From Holacanthus passer (lineage: Eukaryota; Chordata; Actinopteri; Pomacanthidae): a DNA stretch of 64,000 nt. The notes under the pieces were generated by a model. That model was not told where the DNA came from, did not search any database, and worked only from the letters and a program-made list of their open reading frames with translations. The DNA is taken from the NCBI GenBank assembly GCA_025331565.1, contig JAFREQ010000030.1:6138001-6202000 (forward strand). The letters are read 5' to 3'. The translations under genes were made by a program, and so were the position numbers. Shown piece by piece: positions 1 through 12,240 of this stretch; positions within the stretch are counted from its first letter, which is position 1; each line of letters opens with the position of its first letter.

Positions 1-1332
1 TTGCTTAACATTTATGTGGCTTCATGAGACATTTGATCCATTACTGGCTATAAATCATTCTTCTTTTCAGATATAAATGCTGTGGAGCTAATACATCTCC
101 AACTTTTTTTTTCCACTGTCAAAGAATTGTCTTAGAAAACTTGGATGTGGAAAACAATCTAATATTATATTAAACCTTTAGAATATACTTTTGAGAACTT
201 GGTGCAACTTTTGATAAGTCAGCTGTTACAGAGGGTTCATAAGTTGTAATTAATGGATTTATTGATGATTTATAAATCATTGACAATGATTTATAGATTA
301 GTTATAAGCCGTAATTTAAAAAAAACCCTGTTTGGTTGTTGGGCAGGAAAGAATCTCTCTGGCTCGTCTTAATCCTCCTCCAGGTAGACCCCTCCGTCAT
401 TACAGTATCATTACAGTGTCTGTTTCCTCATACAAAATGCGAGCAGATTTCAAACTGCATATTTTCTAAATTACTGAAACCTATTAGTCAGTCTGTAACT
501 TCTTAAAATCTAATTGCAGATGACAGAGTTTTGCTAATGGCTCTTTAGAATGTGAGGAACTCATGACCCTTTGTTAATTACTCTATTTCCAAGTGCAAAT
601 GCAGAATGTTTGCTTTATTACCGTTATTCACATTTTTCACAATCTGGCAACCAAATGTTGATTTTATTACTGACCATTAATTAAAGTTTTTCTGCTAATA
701 CAAGAAAGTGGGAGTAGAACTTTTTCACACACATTTAATCAACATTACTGTTTTTATTGATATCAACTTAATTGCATAATTTAGAGAGACATTTTGATAA
801 GCACACGAATCAGACCTTTTAATATTTTTTCTTTAAAGTAACCATCTGAAAGATTTTCATTGAAATAAATGTCTGTTAAGTCGCCATCTGTCGCTGAATG
901 AGGTAACACAATAATGATTGAGCTTATGGCCCACTGATGAAAGTACTGCAGTACTTTTTGCACATTCACAAACTTGTGCAATATGAGGAATTTGTGGAAT
1001 ATGGAATAAGAGGAGGCGGCCAGCAGAGAGCCATTAGATGAAGAGTTGCAGGTGACATGCTGCACAACCTCAACCAACTCCTCAGCTAGGTACAAACTTT
1101 CAATTTCCCTGCGCTGCTGTCCACAGACTCATGCCATGTGCAGCATACAATCACATAAGAAATAGAAATATATGGCGAGATGTTAGGCTGGGAGGTAAGA
1201 GCCATCATGGTGGCATCCAATCACTGATAGCAACATCAGAAAATCAACTTTTGGACTTCTTTTGGACCCTTCATTTCTGTTAAATCAACCCACATTTCAG
1301 CATACATCAATCACTACTACAGCCAGTGCAAG
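1..1332. other. noncoding AT-rich flank
   Basis: No gene, RNA or repeat that I recognise. A 104-codon open frame on the minus strand (781-1095) has no family similarity that I can see. Confidence 0.5.
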
Positions 1333-1718
1333 ATGGATACGACTCCCAGTACTCTCCAGCTACTCATCCAACCCAAACAAGTGCAAAAAAGATTGACAAA
1401 CTTGATTTCACACTTTACTGGTCACACTGGTTGCTCAAGCCTGGAATTTGTCCACAACCACAATAAAATGTTAAAACAGTCCAACAACTCCCTCAAAACA
1501 CTCAGCGAAGAAATCTTTTAGGACTCTGTCCCAGAAGAAAACAAACAATGAAAGACACCATGTTGGACATTCAAGCCAGAAGCATGTGTGACAACCTGAT
1601 TTCCTCCAGCATTCCCAAACATCCGTCTGATAACTCAGAGATACTGATTAAAAACTTTATGAAAACTCAACTCAAAGTGCAACCCAACATTTTCCATAGA
1701 ATTGCAACTCTGCCGTGA
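1333..1718 (+). pseudogene. L1-type LINE ORF1 remnant, frameshifted
   Basis: Two pieces in different plus-strand frames. The first (1333-1521) starts MDTTPSTLQLLIQPKQVQ and looks like the N-terminal part of a fish L1 ORF1. The second (1554-1718) includes MLDIQARSMCDNLISSSIP and LIKNFMKTQL, which match the RRM-start region of L1 ORF1 proteins (LDxQARSMRDNLIFxGIPE type, from memory). A frameshift between 1521 and 1554 and a stop at 1716-1718 show that it is dead. I could not recognise ORF2 downstream. Confidence 0.6.
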
Positions 1719-2008
1719 TTCGAATATCGCCACCTGGCTTTTTTGATCCACTGACTGTTACATCACAATCTCCTCATGCACAAGCACATGCACATAACAG
1801 ACCTTATCCCACAGAGAGTCCCATATGCAGAACCACACCTTGCATCTATGCTTTTCTTGTTGCATTATATCATTTTCATTTACATGTTTATTTGTAAATG
1901 TTTTTGTTGTTGTTATTTTCCCTTCTAGCTATCACTGCCTGTATGAAAACAAAACAGCATGGGTAAATTCAAGATTCATTCTCTATCCTCTCTTCCATGC
2001 CCATAACA

Positions 2009-2009
<1 letters not shown>

Positions 2010-2041
<32 letters not shown>

Positions 2042-2042
2042 C
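2010..2042 (+). repeat. (CA)n microsatellite
   Basis: About 16 uninterrupted CA units; it makes a meaningless His-Thr run in an open frame. Confidence 0.97.
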
Positions 2043-4457
2043 TCAAGACAAGTACTCACTAGGATGCACATTGCCAATAATTCTCAATCATTGCTCCACA
2101 AATTCCTAAACTGGAATATAGTATGGACTGGCTCCCAAGCAAAAGGAATAAAATGTTAAATCCGGAATGCTCCCTATAATTCAAGACAAAGAGATGTATC
2201 CATATTGATTCAGAGGAAAATACCATTAACTCATAACTCACTCCTGATATTTACAGGCCGAACACAGATGACCCCCTTTTCCTAGATTCTTCACATGCTT
2301 ATATGATTTCACAGACAAAATTAGCATTGGAGGTGAGACAATACAACAGAATATGCAGGAGTTTGGATGGGATGACAGTTGACGACTAAATAATCCAACA
2401 GCAAAATAATTTTTATACACCACTACACCACTCATTGTCTCGTATAAACGTCTTCCTCACTAGTCGATCGTACATGACATAACAAATTCCTCAATTTACT
2501 CAATTTTAAATAAGTGATCACGCTCCCGTCTCCATCTCCACAGTGTGCAATTCCATAAACAACCCTCCAGATGGTGCGTCAATGTTTCGCTGCTTAAAGG
2601 CCTAGACTTTGACAGGTTTTTAAGGAGAGAGTGACAGCCCTCAACAAGTCAGCGAAAACTCACCAAAATTACTTTTAGGAAACCACAAAAACTGTAATCT
2701 GTAATCTAATCTCATATTCATCCTCCAAGAAGAAAAAAGACAGCATAGGAAACCCATCTGTAACAAGATAAAATCTCAACCACATCTGAATACCTACCAC
2801 ACCTTGGCCGAATAGCTTCCTGAACATATTCCATCCTGATCAGTTTTTGGTGTTTGTATGTAGCCATTGCATGTTTTACCCCCTTGTGTCACTCTCGTCA
2901 AGTCAACATATGTATTACCTTGTGTCTTCTCTCACTTGTTATGCATCGTCTCACTAATTTAAAAAAGGAAATATATAGCATGCACATTGCTCTCCAGCCT
3001 GCGTCGTTCACACTCCAGCAGGGACAGACTGTGCACGAGTTCCACACCCATGTGTGGGTAAGCAGACTACTTGAACATAACAATCCAACTGCGTGTCATT
3101 TTTTTTTCAGCCGTAAAGTTTTGAACACCATCTGCAGCATTCTCTGAAAATAAGCCCTAAGTGATGAGTTCATACACGTCTTGGATTCGGCAGCGCAGAC
3201 ACCACGCTGGGCAAAGTGTCAGTTACTTCATTCCCTGATTGACATTCTGGCACTCAGTTACAGCAAGGCTCCGCAGGAAGTGTGTGTTTTTCTTGATGAG
3301 AACGACTTATGTGGAGACCCCATAAACGAGTAACTTTGCTTTCATGTGGTATATTGTTTTAAAGACGATGTCTGTTCCATATTATTCATGGTGATGAATT
3401 TCCCAGTGGGCAGCATATGAGGAAATTGTACAATGAGAGTCCTCGCTGAAACATGAATTAAGTATTAAAGTAAGAGGGCAAAGGGAGTAGTTGTTGATGC
3501 AGAGAAACGGAGGGTTCTGTTCTGGGAGTAAGAAAACATCCTTCAAAATCTCACTGACATTTGTAACAATGTCACTAAAAATATAGTTTTTTTTAAACAA
3601 TCTAATATTGTTGTTTTTTAAATTTTTAATATTTCTTGTTTTTACTGGCCTTTAATGAACTCCATTTCCCATAAGCCCTAGACGTTTGCAAGCTAAACAT
3701 CCCAATTCAGGGGATAAGGCTTAGACCTGACAAGAAAACGATTTACCAGTACCACTGTCACCATTACATGTGAATGGGAAGCTCATCTGGGATATCAACT
3801 AGCGTTAAATAAATCTTACTCATTGTTTGTTTTGTTAGCTTATGCGGCTAATGTGCTTTAGCTTTATATGAACTCTGTGTCGGACTGGGAAAGGTGCTCG
3901 AGTCATATTTGGGGTCATACAGTACAAATACACACTCACACACTGTAAATGATGACAACAATAGAAATAAAAACAAAAATGAATAAAGATGTGATTTGAA
4001 CAATCGTTATGTGTTTACAACAACACGATTATGACAACCACCACTATTACCACTGTTATCATAGCGTAAAACTCAGACGTCCACCACCAGTGCCCCTGAA
4101 GGGATTGATCTTTGCATTGGAATTGTTATTAAAATAGAATCATTCTATTATATAATTATATTCATTATATTATATTTTATTTTAAGTGTTTTATTGTTAT
4201 AATTTCAAATTCATTTAACTCAACATCTGGTGTGTGTCATGTCATTAATATCGTCTGTAAATTAGTACTTTTACATGCACACACATTCTATTCTGTCTTA
4301 TCCCAGTCCGAATTATATTCAGGATGTGATATGCAACCTAACCTTGTTATTAATATTGGTGCGTGATTCTAATATTGCCCAGATTACTGTTCATCTTTGC
4401 AGGACTGTCTTTGATGCCTCCACAACAGTGTTTGTTACATCTGGACTCAACTGCAGG

Positions 4458-4486
4458 TATTATCAGTATCAGTATCAGTATCAGTA
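4458..4486 (+). repeat. (TATCAG)n hexanucleotide repeat
   Basis: Between four and five tandem copies of TATCAG. Confidence 0.9.
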
Positions 4487-7400
4487 AGACTTTCACTTTT
4501 AATTCCATTTTTGAGTTGTTTTTTTTACAGTGCACCTTTTAAGGTTATTTTAAATAAATGAGGCAGTTGAGACACAGTACGTTAATCAGATGAATTTCTC
4601 TTCATTAAGGAAACATTGTTTTCTATAATATTTTGTATGGTGTCCCATAGTATTTTTATAATATCCTTATAATTAGGACAAAATAAGAGGTTTTCAACCA
4701 ACGGCTGCCTTTTAGAGGTGTGATTCACCTGGAAAATGTCACTGAGGTAGACTCGAAACGACCCTTCTGCTCACATCATTCACTGTTGCTGCTGTGACAT
4801 CATTAACTGAAACTACTGACCAGGCTTTTTATGTACCAGCGGGGTCACTTGCTTACAACACTGTGGAGACAGTTTCGACGGAGCGCAGTGGGACATTTGA
4901 CAGCTGTCATTCTTGGAGCAAACATCTGGATATAGAGGCAATACCCAGAGTTAATGGTCCTGATTTAAATCCTGTTACTTAACTTTAAATTAGGGGATGT
5001 AGATCATTGCTAATCATCTTTTGTTAAACCTCCTGACACACTTACAACTATGTGACTGTAGTTAAGCTCACACACACTATCCATAAACCAGTTATGAGTT
5101 GGAGTATGGAGTATATCATATGTTTGGATGGTGAGCGAATTAACTCTGGGGCCACAAAATAAGCTGCAGCCAGCTGGTTAATAACACGATAGCGAGCATC
5201 AACAGTATCCCTCTACAGAGTCTGTCTCATCTCAACATTGGGTGCTCAGTGCAGCATAAGCAGTAGGGTTTTATTTTTGTGTGCATTTGATGGCAGGGAT
5301 TGACTCTGAAAAGCAGAGAGGAATTAATTAATTAATTTCAAAAGATTAATTCCTCCTGTTTTTGGTTCCCCCCCAACTGGCGGCGCCCTTGCAACCACCA
5401 GGCTCGCCTACGCCTAAAAACAGCCCTGTACCAATAAATGCTGAAAGTTGGGGGCCCAGCAAGATCATTGCGATGAAATCCTGTAGAGCAAAAAAGTATG
5501 TTAGACAATGTCGAAAGAGTTGGTCTGAAAAGTTACTGGACATTTGAAATGGACAGTTTAGATAATAAACCCTGTCAAATGCAAATTGACCTTTCCAAAT
5601 TGACAATTACAAATTCAGTTCCAAAAGGTTTTTCCCTTTAATTCCATATATTCATATGCATCATTGTTTAACTTGTCTAACATTAATCATTAATTCACTT
5701 AATAAAATGGAATGTCCAGTTCATTCTTTGACTTTTTATTTACTTTTGTTACATTTAATAACTCAACTGCACTGTATCTCCATTGGAGCTCAGACCCATT
5801 TCATAACTTTCTGGAAAACTGTGGGGGATATACCACAGACCACATGGAGCACATAGAACATATTTCTGATGTTAAAAAAAAAAAAAAATTAATATTATAT
5901 TTATATTTTATATTTTTTGTTAATTATATATATAATTTATATTGTTTTATATTAATTTGTTCAAGAAATATGGTCAGAACAGGTTAATTGTAATACAGGA
6001 CATGATATTAAAGCATTGAAACTGTTAAATAGGTTTAAAATTAAATGAAATGAGCTACTTCCTTCACTTTTGCTACAGGTCACACCACCACCACACCAGG
6101 ATGTTTAGTGTTTGGTGCTTAGGGACTTAATGAGTTAAGGTCAAGCATAAAGCTGTATAAGGAGTTTATGGCATTCAAAGTGTTTGTTACAGCCGTGTCA
6201 CCATGGGTTCTTATGGGTTAATAAGGGTTAATCTTATGTTTTGAATTACCTCTGTGTTTGAAACTTGCAAATTCATAACAAATTTACTTGCCTTGTCTTT
6301 GTCATATATCATATGTAATTTTCATATGTTGACATTATTTATTAGGCATATTAAAATAGAAAGAGGGTTTAAATGATATTTATGCATTAAATCTGCCTGT
6401 TATAGTTTTGCTCATGTAGTGGACTGAAGAACTGTGCCAGTTCAAGGTGCTGGGCTACTGCCATGGTTTGATGACAACTGACCCTCAGGAAAATAAAGCT
6501 GGGTCTTTTAATCACAGCGTTTGGATAATACCTGCAATGATTATCTGTTACTTCTGTCAATTTGAGATAGATGGAGTTGGCCGGAGATGTTGAAGGTGTG
6601 GCATTCTGGTATTTGCATTTAAAGTTACTGTCCTGCTTAGTGGCAAGATGTCAAGGGAACCAGTCTGAAATTCAGATTGTATATACATAGCTGGAAGCTG
6701 GGTTAAGAGCCCAGTATTGCCTTCTGAATACTGAATTATTTAATGCAATGGTGCCAGAAGGAGTATGTGGGAGTTGCGTTGACCATTAGAATATACTGCA
6801 GTCAGTGATGTTGTAGTCATCCTGAGCAGATCCTTCCTTTGTCATGGTGCACAAAGAAAACCCGACTTTTACCTTACTGCTCCTGAACAAAAGTGGTGAC
6901 ATTAGGAGAGACAACTCTATTGTTCATGTCAAATTCTAACCCTGTTATTCACATAGATATATATTACAATAGTTTTAGAATTTATGCTGTTCTTCTATCA
7001 AAAATGTTTGATCCTTACACCTTGTTATCCTCTGAGCATCTGGCAGTCCTCTGACGAGGTGGTACCTGGACGCTGGCTGTGGATGCTGTTAAGAGACTCT
7101 GACAGGAGGAACAGGACCAAAAACTGAAGGTGGACATGAGGAAGCTTGTTATCACACAAGACTCAATGTCATATTAGTGTTTTAGTTATTGAAATGAAGT
7201 TGGAGCAGAGTAGACTGGCACCAAAGAACTCAAGTTCCGAAAGGTTTATGGATATTAGGCTATGGGATATGGATATGGGAGACAGTCCCAGATGTCTCTT
7301 GTAAAATCTAAAGCACTTCTGATAAAGTATAAATCTCACCTTTGTGAAGCTTTGTAATATCTACAGAGAGCAGCTACGGTACAGTTAAGATATGGTTAGG

Positions 7401-7770
7401 TTTGAGAAAGAAAGTGAAGGTGAGGATATGGTCAATGTTGGATTACTAAAACACTCGGTTAAAGAAGGTTAGCCAAAGATCATGACTATGTTTTTAGAAA
7501 AATATACTAATCAACCCAAACTGCACAACCTTACTCTCTACCTCACCTCATAAAGGACACACATCAAACTTGAATTAAAAATCAGGAGGTGCGGAATCAT
7601 CCAATATGCACGAAATTCCCAGGATACTGGGCTGAATTAATGTCCACGAGTCCACAAGATACATTTAAGCATGTGACCAGTGGTGGTAGAAAAACAGGAT
7701 GTGATGTAAGTCGAGCAGACTCTAAACAAATGCCAACAGATGCCAAAGTGACCACACCCTTAATTATGCA

Positions 7771-7816
7771 GAATTTCCTTCAGGATTAATAAAGTTCTTA
7801 TCTTATCTTATCTTAA
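7771..7816 (+). mobile_element. non-LTR retrotransposon 3' tail (AATAAAG + TCTTA repeats)
   Basis: gaatttccttcaggattaataaag followed by ttcttatcttatcttatcttaa. This is the usual 3' end of teleost RTE/L2-type LINEs or their SINE partners (AATTTCCxxxxGGATTAATAAAG plus a short tandem tail, known from fish genomes). Only the tail is recognisable. Confidence 0.6.
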
Positions 7817-8184
7817 CAATGGTAGAAAGCTTTGAAGAGAAACCAATAAACCTAAAAATTGCTGCTTTTTCAGTTGTGAACAACAGGAATGATGTAGTAA
7901 CATCCTTGTTACATCGCCATGTTTAGTTAGCATTACATTGTCAGTGTCAGCCAGGGATGATTGAGCCCATTTCATTTGCAGAAGTATGGTCTGTGCATAT
8001 GCACTGGTAAATACAAGTACATCAGCAGTCTGGCTACATTGAACAGGGAATGTATGCTGACCGTTACGAAGTGGATGCCGGATGCCGTACATGTACTAAA
8101 TCTACACCTGCTGCCCACGTAAGCAAGCTGTGTTATGTATCCAGTATTTACATGAAAATTCTCCAAAAGGTAAAAACACCACAG

Positions 8185-8515
8185 ACGGAGCTAAAGTTCA
8201 GTGACTGAATGAGCTCCGTGTTCTGAGCCGACCGCCAGCAGACAGCTGTCAATCAAAGTGACCACACCCTTAACTATGCATCATTTTAGATTTGGTATAT
8301 TTTAAATGACTGTGTTATTTAAAAAAAATCCCCCCTTACATTTTTCATGAAGGGGAAAATCAGCTAAAGAGACCAGAACCGTTCTTTGTACCAGGTTGTA
8401 AACATTTCTGCTCTAAAGTTGGACATTTTAACATGGGGTCAAATGCAACAGGAGGAACTTCCGTGTTGGCTTCATTTTTCAGCCCTGGAAGTTGCCGCTT
8501 GTTTATGATTCATTT
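8185..8515 (+). repeat. dispersed fish repeat, non-autonomous
   Basis: The block with gacagctgtcaatcaaag, gaaggggaaaatcagctaa, tgtaccaggttgtaaac and ttggcttcatttttcagccc matches a repeat I recall from many percomorph genomes. A 27-base piece (8254-8280) is also present at 7744-7770. Class unknown; no open frame. Confidence 0.5.
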
Positions 8516-9223
8516 CTGTGTGAAAGGGCCCCTCACACCTTTCATAATTAAATCTAAATAGAAGACTGGCCTGTTTCTACATTTGTCGACCAGATCTCTG
8601 TGGCACATTCGCATCACTGACACTCTGCTCTCACACCTGGCGAAGCCAGTTTCATTGAGTATAGTGGAAGTGTTGCAGCAGCTGCTCCATGAATGGTCTG
8701 CAAACGTTTATGTCCAGTGCAACCAAAGCTTTACTGTGTGCCACTGTTATGAGGCTCTGCACTGTACAATTTGTTCTCATTATGCTTTTATGGTGCATGT
8801 GACAAATGACAACTGATATGTAATCATCATCAGTGTTGCTTCTACAGGTGCTACAGCTGCTGGTGGAATAACATAAATGAGGTGTTTGCCCCAACCAAAA
8901 CTAGCCTGCTCAATGATGTATGGTTACAGTAGCAGATGCTGAATACCTACTGATTTATGCCACATATTAATTGTCAGTAATTGCTAACCCAAAGCACTGT
9001 AGAGTCTAGTTTGAGGTAATTTGGTGTGCTGCAGAGATAATTAGAATTTCCCATGAATAGGGGAGCAAAAGTTGCTGTTGATTAGTTCAGTCAGGAACAC
9101 ATTGTCATGAAATGAAAGCTATTACCATACAAACTATTGTACAAACCATGATTATACAGACCTGCACCAGAGCCTACACCATCAGAATGGTTTATTTGAT
9201 TGACTGGTGAGCTTAATAGCACT
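8516..9223. other. noncoding flank
   Basis: Nothing recognised apart from chance open frames of 77-80 codons. Confidence 0.5.
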
Positions 9224-9279
9224 TGCAAATTTCCCCACTGTGGGACGAATAAAGGTTTATCTTATCTTATCTTATCTTA
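9224..9279 (+). mobile_element. LINE/SINE 3' tail with (TCTTA)n
   Basis: aaatttccccactgtgggac, gaataaaggtttatc, then four TCTTA-type units. It is nearly identical to a second copy at 49546-49593. This is the terminal sequence of a teleost L2/RTE-like element or a SINE that borrows its tail. Confidence 0.7.
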
Positions 9280-10974
9280 CCTACACACAAACATAGAACA
9301 AACAGTCCACAGCCTGCAGTTTCTTGATTTTTCAAGAAATATTCACCATGTGTAGCAACAGCATGTACACACGCCCAGTATGTGCACAATTGTACTAGTA
9401 CAACATGCGCTTTGGACCGTGGTGACAGCCGGTACGATGTTAGCATCATCATCATTTTCCAAAATACACACTCAGTTTAACTGAAAATCAATGCCATCCA
9501 ACCAGCTATTGATTCATTCATCAGGCAGATAGTTTGACTTCTCGCCGCTCAGTGGGAATTGCACCTAAAGTGGCATGTGACAGAGCTTTGTTGAGGTGAT
9601 AAAAGCAGGGTTTTTTTTTTTTTTTGCAAGACGAGAGCTCGAATGACAGTTTTATGAGATAAACATCCTAAAAGATACTTGTTCTGAGATAAAGGCATTT
9701 CAAAGTTTGCCCATGAGAACGGAATATCAGGCATCAGACAAGAGATGTGTTTTTTCACTGCACAAGCAGAAACAAAGGTTATGCATTGTATAACCCTTCT
9801 TGTATGAGCACATGCAGAGCCCTCTTTTTTTTATGGATTTAGGCAAAATGATTGCAGCCTCTCCTGATTGTGTCTCACATATAGTTTGTGTAGCACTAGC
9901 AGTAATGAGGAGCTCACAAATTAAATGAAGCAACAGAAGCGATTAGTGTCACACTGAGAATGGAAAAGTAGCATAAAACTGAACACACAAACACGTTATT
10001 AAGTTAATCATTGATTCTGCAGAAAAAGGTCGACAAGAAAACTAAAACAGGTGATAGGAGAATATTAGGGTCCATTAGAGCTTATTGCATATTCTATAAT
10101 GACTACAGGAGTTTTGAAGTGTTAGTCACTGAATGAAATGATGGCATCAAAACATGCAGTACTTTTATCAAATGTCCAATGTTTTTTTTTTTTTTTTTTA
10201 GTTTAGATGAAATGACCCTTCAAAGTTACTAGTGACATCCCTGTACATATCTAATAATGTTGTACTCACCTGGAGATTTGAATGAAACTGAAGACGTAAA
10301 TGATAAACTCTTCTGATAAAATCTTGTGTTTAAACTGACTGGTCTGAACATACCCAGAACATGACTGACAAGTATTAACTGACCCACATCTGATGGGTGT
10401 GGTTATGGTTATGTGGTTATGGTTGTATATAATAACACAAACACTCACACGTTGTGGTGATGGAAGAGGCCTAGAGAAAGAGGCGAGGAAACCTCAGCAT
10501 CTCAAATTAGAATCAGACTTCAGACCTGTTGGCTTCTGAACTAATTCACACATCTCCATTCCCATCTCTCGTCACCTGTGGCTGCTTTTTCATACATAGC
10601 AGGAAATGGGAAACACGGCCTCCCGTATTCACATATCAACATGGTTGCGGCTTCAATCTGGAGCTCCTCATCAGACTGCCAAACCAGGTTAACTGGATAT
10701 ACATAATTTACTGACATGTATCTTCTATCTTACAGTGTCACAGGAAATGTAGCTGGCATGAGCTTGCATACATGATGCCGTATAAATAGCATCCAGTGCT
10801 CCCCAGCATATACTGTATACACTCACATGGGATGCAGATCAGGAGCCTCCACAAGTCACATCCTGTGATGCTGCTGCCTTTATTGTCAATAACACGTCCT
10901 TACAGCATCTCAAACCTGCTTATAGCCATGCTCCAGGCACTGTCTGTCAGTTTGTTGGTCCAGCACTCAGGTAT
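9280..10974. other. noncoding flank
   Basis: Poly-T runs at about 9609-9625 and 10182-10199. No gene or named repeat seen. Confidence 0.5.
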
Positions 10975-12240
10975 AGACTGAAATATCACAACTATTTGAT
11001 GGATTGCCTTGATATTTGATGGAGACATTCATGGTCCCCAGAGGATAAATCATACTCGTTTTGGTAATCTTCTGACTTTTCCTCTAGCACCATGACAATC
11101 AATTGCCATGAAATCTGGTACAGATTTCAGTGATTTGGGCTATATATGGCTATTTTCACAACGGTCCAGTTGGGGGATCCACAAGCTTTATTATCAAGCA
11201 AGTTTCCCTCAGATGTTTGTGCTCCTTCTCTTGGCCCCGGGCACTTGTTGGTACACTACACAACTCGCTGTTGCAGGGTTCTGATGACTTCTAACTCCAG
11301 TGGGTGGCGAGAGTCAAAGGGTATTGGTCTGTGTATGTGGGTTTCACGTAGACTCCAATGTGGAGTCCATAAGAAAAAAACAACTTAACAGAAATGGAGG
11401 CAGAACAGCTCAGGTTGAAGGTACTCGCAGCCCCTTCCAACCTCACCATCCAGGAGAGGAAGGCTGTGATGTCACTGAGCAAGGACCAAAACATGACCAT
11501 CCTACAGACTGATAAAGGAAGCTGCTTGGTAGACTGAGCAGTTTAGCTAAAGCAGAGAAATCCTCCCTCAACAGAGGAGGCGGTCTGAGGCATCACTCAT
11601 CTCCCACCTACAATGCTGTCCTTTCATCCTTTCCTAGGAGACCTAACAAGCATTCACACTGGGCCTCATGTAACAACTCCAACGACTCTAATGACTGTCG
11701 TTCTAACAGCCAGGAGCACTAACAAACCAGGTGGGATCAATGACCTTGATAATGACCCTACAGACGTTTAAAACTTCTACAACCAAGTCCACCTGCCCAG
11801 ATTCAACCCGGATAACCATGACCTGGATGACTGAGAATCTTCAAAGACTAGATCTTCACAGGACAAATTGACATGAAATTCAATAATTCATGTTTACCTC
11901 AGAATTAATTTTGGTAACTTTTCATCTAACACCATCTACTGCCATCTTCAGGTCAAATTTAGAATTTGTCCAATACTTTGTTTTCTGACCAAATACCTGC
12001 AAAACTAATGACAGCGTGCCTTTATTTGAAAAGTTTACGAACTTTTTTTGTAAATAGTGTCACAGCTCAATCAGATTTACTTGTCTTTTTAGTATCTTTA
12101 GTAAACTTTGCTAAATAGCAAATGGTAGCATGCTAACATGCTAAACTACAGTGATGAGCATGAGCATGTTACATTGTGGTGCATCATTAAGCCCAAAGCA
12201 CTGATGCTGACTGAAATGCTGACGTACAGCCCCATATAGA
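10975..12240 (+). repeat. dispersed fish repeat split by an insertion
   Basis: Left part 10975-11130 (ggattgccttgatatttgat, gacattcatggtccccagag, ttttcctctagcaccatgac) and right part about 11865-12240 (cttttcatctaacaccatct, ccaatactttgttttctgac, ggtagcatgctaacatgcta). Both belong to one repeat known to me from percomorph genomes as a continuous unit. The middle is unrelated and carries the Penelope-like remnant. Confidence 0.55.
11397..11537 (+). pseudogene. Penelope-like element reverse-transcriptase remnant
   Basis: A 46-codon frame with APSNLTIQERKAVMSLSKDQ and NMTILQTDKGSCLVD, then TGA. The pattern (L T xx E xx A xx x L xx D xx x x I L xx DKG xx V) is that of the N-terminal RT region of Penelope/Neptune elements, where ILPADKGxxxVxxD is conserved. 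Only this short block is recognisable. The rest of 11150-11860 may be the same element but is too decayed to call. Confidence 0.5.

Larger units (their letters stand above)
1719..7743. other. noncoding flank with microsatellites
   Basis: No coding sequence is supported. It contains a CA run (2010-2042), a TATCAG hexamer run (4458-4486) and a poly-A (5874-5888). The GC-richer stretch near 5351-5470 (ccccccaactggcggcgccc) looks like repeat DNA but I cannot name it. Confidence 0.5.
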
